A stretch of DNA of 64,000 nt from Magnetococcales bacterium WMHbin3 (GTDB lineage: Bacteria > Pseudomonadota > Magnetococcia > Magnetococcales > Magnetaquicoccaceae): positions 17,217 through 81,216 of the forward strand of contig PDZX01000013.1 in NCBI GenBank assembly GCA_002753185.1. The letters are read 5' to 3'. The notes beneath the pieces were generated by a model. That model made no database searches and was not told the DNA's origin. It was given only the letters and a program-made list of their open reading frames with translations. Shown piece by piece: positions 63,963 to 64,000 of the stretch (position 1 is the stretch's first letter; every line of letters starts with the position of its first letter). The position numbers and the translations under genes were made by a program.

Positions 63963-63993
63963 CCACTGAAGGCGGGAATCCCGCCATCAGTGG
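63963..63993. repeat. 31 bp near-perfect palindrome (REP-like)
   Basis: CCACTGA and TCAGTGG frame a core GGCGGGAATCCCGCC. The whole element is self-complementary except for one internal mismatched pair and the central base. The ATCC...GGCGGGAATCCCGCC pattern resembles dispersed intergenic repeats of many proteobacteria. It lies 57 bp after the GspK stop. Confidence 0.65.
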
Positions 63994-64000
63994 AGCCATT

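Overview
The window is a 64 kb, GC-rich, gene-dense piece of a chromosome from a Gram-negative bacterium. The envelope genes show this: waaA and lpxK for lipid A and core, a secretin, pseudopilins and an outer-membrane porin-cytochrome pair. Single-copy housekeeping genes (rplU, rpmA, obgE, proBA, nadD, rsfS, rlmH, ispB, murI, pyrF, bioBDA) mark it as chromosomal. Two methyl-accepting proteins, one with a C-terminal hemerythrin, two c-di-GMP proteins, abundant multiheme cytochromes and several DUF1640 proteins fit a motile, redox-versatile proteobacterium. A magnetotactic coccus relative (Magnetococcales) is a reasonable guess, but no magnetosome gene is present, so this is inference only.

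Layout. 1-8.3 kb (minus strand): an MSHA/type II-like operon of secretin, TPR protein, ExeA-like ATPase fused to a coiled coil plus SPOR domain, and GspE/MshE ATPase, followed by a Uma2-family gene. 8.5-10.8 kb: waaA-lpxK. 10.9-23.1 kb (plus): eight tightly packed genes that start with a diguanylate cyclase, a chemoreceptor and a GGDEF-EAL protein and continue into an extracellular-electron-transfer conduit: a monoheme cytochrome, a decaheme MtrA/DmsE-like cytochrome, an MtrB/PioB-like porin, a nine-heme-c plus cytochrome-b inner-membrane protein and a Sel1-repeat protein. 23.3-25.5 kb: a membrane patatin. 25.7-29.5 kb: bioB-bioD-bioA and pyrF. 29.5-30.9 kb (minus): two toxin-antitoxin modules, MntA/HepT and BrnT/BrnA. 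31-32.7 kb: a small membrane protein and a DegT-like protein lacking the PLP lysine. 32.9-34.2 kb (minus): an AAA15-type ATPase gene interrupted by one in-frame TAG. 34.3-38.8 kb (minus): a four-gene, fully overlapping operon of Tat-exported and membrane Fe-S proteins. 38.9-41.1 kb: a soluble chemoreceptor with hemerythrin.

41.4-44.0 kb is a small decayed integrative element in tRNA-Pro(CGG). The 3' 50 bp of the tRNA is exactly duplicated at both ends, and each copy is followed by its own terminator. Inside are RelB with a broken RelE, an AlpA-like regulator, a primase fragment and a DUF1640 gene, but no integrase. 44.1-51.6 kb holds ispB, maf and the rplU-rpmA-obgE-proB-proA-nadD-rsfS-rlmH run. 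51.6-53.0 kb holds a zinc-ribbon peptide and two further DUF1640 genes, with repeated leader sequences. Then come tRNA-Leu(GAG), murI, a CnoX-like thioredoxin-TPR protein and pyruvate phosphate dikinase. 57.9-60.3 kb (minus): a methyltransferase and a B12-binding radical SAM protein. 60.4-63.9 kb: gspFGHIJK, ending in a GspK that stops after about a third of its usual length, next to a palindromic repeat.

How the genes fit together. The left (secretin, ATPases) and right (platform protein, pseudopilins) clusters contain complementary parts and could make one secretion machine. The 10.9-23.1 kb unit puts redox sensing and c-di-GMP signalling in the same apparent transcript as the electron conduit, which is the most interesting arrangement in the window. 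Most neighbouring genes overlap by 4 bp (ATGA, GTGA or TTGA), so translational coupling is the rule here. No rRNA, CRISPR array or complete transposon was seen.
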